The notes under the pieces were generated by a model, which saw nothing but the letters and a program-made list of their open reading frames with translations, did not search any database and was not told the DNA's origin. From positions 1,841,632 to 1,905,631 of the forward strand of contig NC_040018.1 in the NCBI RefSeq assembly GCF_000972845.2: a DNA stretch of 64,000 bases, read 5' to 3'. The position numbers were made by a program, and so were the translations under genes. Positions 61,440 through 64,000 of this stretch are shown here, one piece after another; position 1 is the first letter of the stretch; each line of letters opens with the position of its first letter. Source of the DNA: Larimichthys crocea. Taxonomy: Eukaryota > Chordata > Actinopteri > Sciaenidae.

Positions 61440-61695
61440 GATTACAGACAAATATGTATTGTGGACACTTATTCTCATCAGGGTCACAGATACTGAGTCA
61501 AACTCAGCTGACACTGGGTGATAGGCGGAGTACACCCTGAACAAGTCACCAGCTCATCACAGGGCACAAAGAGACAAACAATAACCATTCACACTCACAT
61601 TCACATTCATACCCACGGGCAATTTAGAGTCACCTATTAACCTGCATGTGTTTGGACTGTGGGAGGAAGCAGAAGTACCCAGAGAAAAAGACAAA
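61440..61695 (+). mobile_element. LINE/SINE 3'-end repeat, truncated
   Basis: It has TGGGTGATAGGCGGAGTACA and CCCTGAACAAGTCACCAG, then ACAATAACCATTCACACTCA, CGGGCAATTTAGAGTCACC, and CATGTGTTTGGACTGTGGGA followed by GGAAGCAGAAGTACCCAGAG. These are the ordered blocks of a very abundant teleost L2-type 3' end. It breaks off before the usual distal part. A CATTCACACT-type short tandem is internal to the family. Confidence 0.75.
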
Positions 61696-63367
61696 ATATA
61701 AAATAATGTTTGTTTGTTTTTTAAACTCAGCTCAAAAGTTGTGCCTTCCAACTATGAATTATTTAGAATAAACAGTGGCATTATAAATTAAAATGGTCAG
61801 TGGAGGAAATGGGTGTTGTAAAAAACTTAAGCAAAGGATATTTTGAAATAATACTAATGGATTTAAAAATAAATCATATGCAATAAAATTATTGTTATCG
61901 TGAAAGGAAGTGGGATAAAATTATTATAAATTTGTGCAGATTTTTCTGAAATTAAGTGATTATTTAATTCATAATAGTCTCATTTACTTGTTAAATATTA
62001 AATACTTTAGACCCCACACTGCTACACATTTGAAAAAAAGTAGTCCAACAACAAAATGACTCACAAAAGCAATCTAATTACACCACACAGGGGCGCCATT
62101 TACTCGCTGTTGTCAATTGTTTGACCATTAAAAACACTGTTTTGACACAATGTCATCCATCACAAAAGAAGCGTGTGCAGCCTCATTTGGCTGCTGTGCT
62201 GGGCCCACTGATATAATCAAAATGCCAAGGAGACCTTCTAGGAAATAATTGGCATTTGTTTTTTGTTTTGCATTCATATCACATGCGACACGTGCAACAC
62301 GTGCAAACTTCAAAGTTGCAGCACAGTTGTAAAGAAATTAACAATGCAACTCACCACTTGTTGCACATGTCTGTCTCTGCAGTGAACATAAGACATCATC
62401 CATCAGTTTAATGTCTCCTCATGAGGTGGAAGCTGTCTTCAAATGTGCGCACATGTTTCCTGGTTTGTGGATTTTGCGGGGGGACGTTAAGGGCATGTCC
62501 AAACAAGTCCGACACCCCGTCAATCACTCCGCACACACCCCCTTTTTCAGCCACACAGGTCTATTTGTTAGGCATCTAATAAGAGATGTAATATGTGTAG
62601 GTTATTGCATATATATATTACACACTGTAACTAAAGTTACAGCTAACCTGCATATATTTTATGTTATGTTATATGAATAAAAATCATAAATATATATATA
62701 CTAATGTAGATTCGCGGATGGAGACTGTGAAATGTGTCATAAATAGCCCTTTAAAATGAGATTATTGTCACTCACACACATAATATGTGTGTTATGTTAT
62801 ATTGTTAGATTTCCTCTAAGCAGCCTCACCTAAATATGAGTTTGCAAAAGCATGTCCATATACCCAAAATGCTCACAAATATATATGTTTCATGGTTAAC
62901 TAATTCCTGATATTGTAGCCACTAATGCAAATGAAGTTTTCATGCACTAAAGTAAAAGTTAAAGCTTTCTATAACCTGCAGAGCTGCAGGCCTTACCCAA
63001 TTTATACATTTATAATATAACTTTCTGTTATATTTCCGTTACCACCTTAGAAATAACAAGTTTTCCACATTTAATGATGTTAATAACGTGTGTTAAAGTG
63101 GCTTTATGTTGAATTACACCTCCTGATGAGCCTCAGGCTGCAGTCGACTGGAATGACTCGCAACTCGTGACCCCCTCACCCGCCCAATGGTAGCACCAGA
63201 CCTTTAAAGATGCTTTCTCCCCCCAATAATCTCTCTCTTTGCAGCTTGTAGTCGTAGTGTAGAGTTAGATGCAGCGTAGCTTTGATATTTGCAAGCTGGT
63301 TAGACCAAACAGACGTATATGACCCCTTTGGAATAATTGCTTATTTCACTTTACTTATTCAGTAACC
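61696..63367 (+). other. 5' flank of slc24a5
   Basis: AT-rich, with no gene. An E-box cluster is at 62279-62455. The immediate upstream region is 63180-63367, where the leader probably lies, but no TATA box was convincing. Confidence 0.5.
62279..62455 (+). promoter_or_regulatory. E-box cluster upstream of slc24a5
   Basis: TCACATG (62279-62285) and two tandem ACACGTGCA copies with CACGTG cores at 62289-62294 and 62298-62303 lie within 25 bp. Further CACATG cores are at 62364-62369 and 62450-62455. CACGTG and TCACATG fit the binding preference of MITF/TFE bHLH-Zip factors that drive melanocyte genes. The cluster is 0.9-1.1 kb before the slc24a5 start. Function is inferred. Confidence 0.4.
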
Positions 63368-63524
63368 ATGAATAAGGTTGCAGCTCTGCAGAAGAAGAAG
63401 AGAAAAGAATTCATCCCTTACTTTATTGGATTTGTAATATTTTTGTATTGCACTGTCCATCTTGTGTCATTTACGGCAAAAGCAGCTCAGGATGCTCATC
63501 CTCTGAGGGTGCGACGGGCTCTTG
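63368..63524 (+). CDS. slc24a5: slc24a5 (NCKX5) coding exon 1
   Basis: ATG in context GTAACCATGA. It encodes aa 1-52: a lysine-rich start, then a hydrophobic segment (about 15-37, FIPYFIGFVIFLYCTVHLVS) acting as signal sequence or first membrane segment, then RVRRALG. The donor is CTTG|GTAAGA, phase 1. NCKX5 is a K+-dependent Na+/Ca2+ exchanger of the melanosome/trans-Golgi needed for pigmentation; its loss is the zebrafish golden phenotype. The N-terminus is poorly conserved in the family. The call rests on exon 2 and on splicing in frame. Confidence 0.88.
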
Positions 63525-63860
63525 GTAAGAAAATCATATGTGGAAAATCATTTTTGTGTGTGACTTTGTTTACTTTGTGCTGTTTTTTTTAAAATCATGC
63601 ACAATATCCCTATACATGTTTGTATTATTATTCTAATCTGCTTCACGTTTCATTATGAATGTCACGCCTCATTTTGGTGTGTGTAATCAATTGTGGTTCA
63701 GCAAACTGTGACAGGTGTTTGCTCTAATTCTCACTGGCATGAAAAACCGTGTAACTGTTCCATTAAAGAGTTCAGACTAACCTCGGAGAAGAACTCCAGC
63801 CCCAGGCTGCATTGTCTAAAGTGCTGCTTTATCAGTGATGTGATGTCCTGCTGTTTCCAG

Positions 63861-64000
63861 AGAATGAGACAGAGTGCATCTCACCACAGTCCTCCGAGTT
63901 TCCTGACGGCTTCTTCACGGTGCAGGAGAGGAAAGATGGAGGGCTCGTCATTTATTTCATGATTATTTTCTACATGCTTCTGGCTGTGGCGATAGTCTGC
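63861..64000 (+). CDS. slc24a5: slc24a5 coding exon 2, cut by window edge
   Basis: The acceptor is TTTCCAG at 63860. It encodes aa 53-99 in the visible part: [20 protein letters not shown], then [20 protein letters not shown] and LAVAIVC. SSEFP(E/D)GFFT.QER.DGG and the following membrane helix match human SLC24A5 closely and fit SLC24A1-4 much less well. N54 is an N-glycosylation sequon. The exon and the exchanger repeats continue to the right of the window. Confidence 0.93.

Noticed and set aside
1..64000. CRISPR arrays, bacterial operons, tRNA or rRNA genes
   Set aside because: None seen. All regular repeats are microsatellites or transposon debris, and the gene structure is eukaryotic.

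Overview
This window looks like teleost fish nuclear DNA, probably from a fish with a compact genome. It is moderately AT-rich and full of (CA)n/(TG)n microsatellites. It carries degenerate fish-type repeats (hAT-like non-autonomous elements, a MITE-like family, L2/Rex1-like LINE 3' ends). Its genes have short GT-AG introns. There is no bacterial, viral or organellar architecture, and most short open frames are chance or run through CA repeats.

Three protein-coding genes can be supported. (1) sema6d, plus strand: 20 coding exons from 25081 to 35988. I rebuilt these by hand from splice sites and protein similarity. They sum to 3384 nt, which gives an in-frame class-6 transmembrane semaphorin of 1127 aa. 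A 3' UTR of about 2.7 kb ends near 38725 after an AATAAA. Candidate upstream promoter and non-coding first exons lie at about 18.3-20.6 kb. (2) An intronless RNF128/goliath-type PA-TM-RING ubiquitin ligase, minus strand, 58970-60061, 363 aa. (3) The first two coding exons of slc24a5 (the melanosomal/TGN exchanger NCKX5), plus strand, 63368-63524 and 63861-64000, running off the right edge.

Layout: 1-18.3 kb is non-coding DNA (upstream or far 5' intron of sema6d) with microsatellites, a MITE copy at 0.3 kb, an LTR-like segment at 4.7-5.1 kb and a sharp hairpin at 16.7 kb. 18.3-20.6 kb is promoter-like. 20.6-25.0 kb is probably a 5' intron. 25.0-38.7 kb is the sema6d body. 38.7-58.8 kb is a 20 kb intergenic stretch holding most of the recognisable transposon debris (44.8, 49.1-50.2, 50.2-50.4, 54.2 and 56.8 kb). 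58.8-60.1 kb is the RING ligase gene. 60.1-63.4 kb separates it from the divergently transcribed slc24a5 and contains an E-box cluster.

The genes are not an operon or pathway. The sema6d-slc24a5 neighbourhood matches the human 15q21.1 order, so this is conserved vertebrate synteny with an intronless RING gene inside it. I found no convincing new biological system. The points most worth following are the phase-matched cassette exons in the sema6d stalk, the intronless ligase inside a conserved block, the Pumilio-type motifs at the end of the sema6d 3' UTR and the E-box cluster upstream of the pigment gene.
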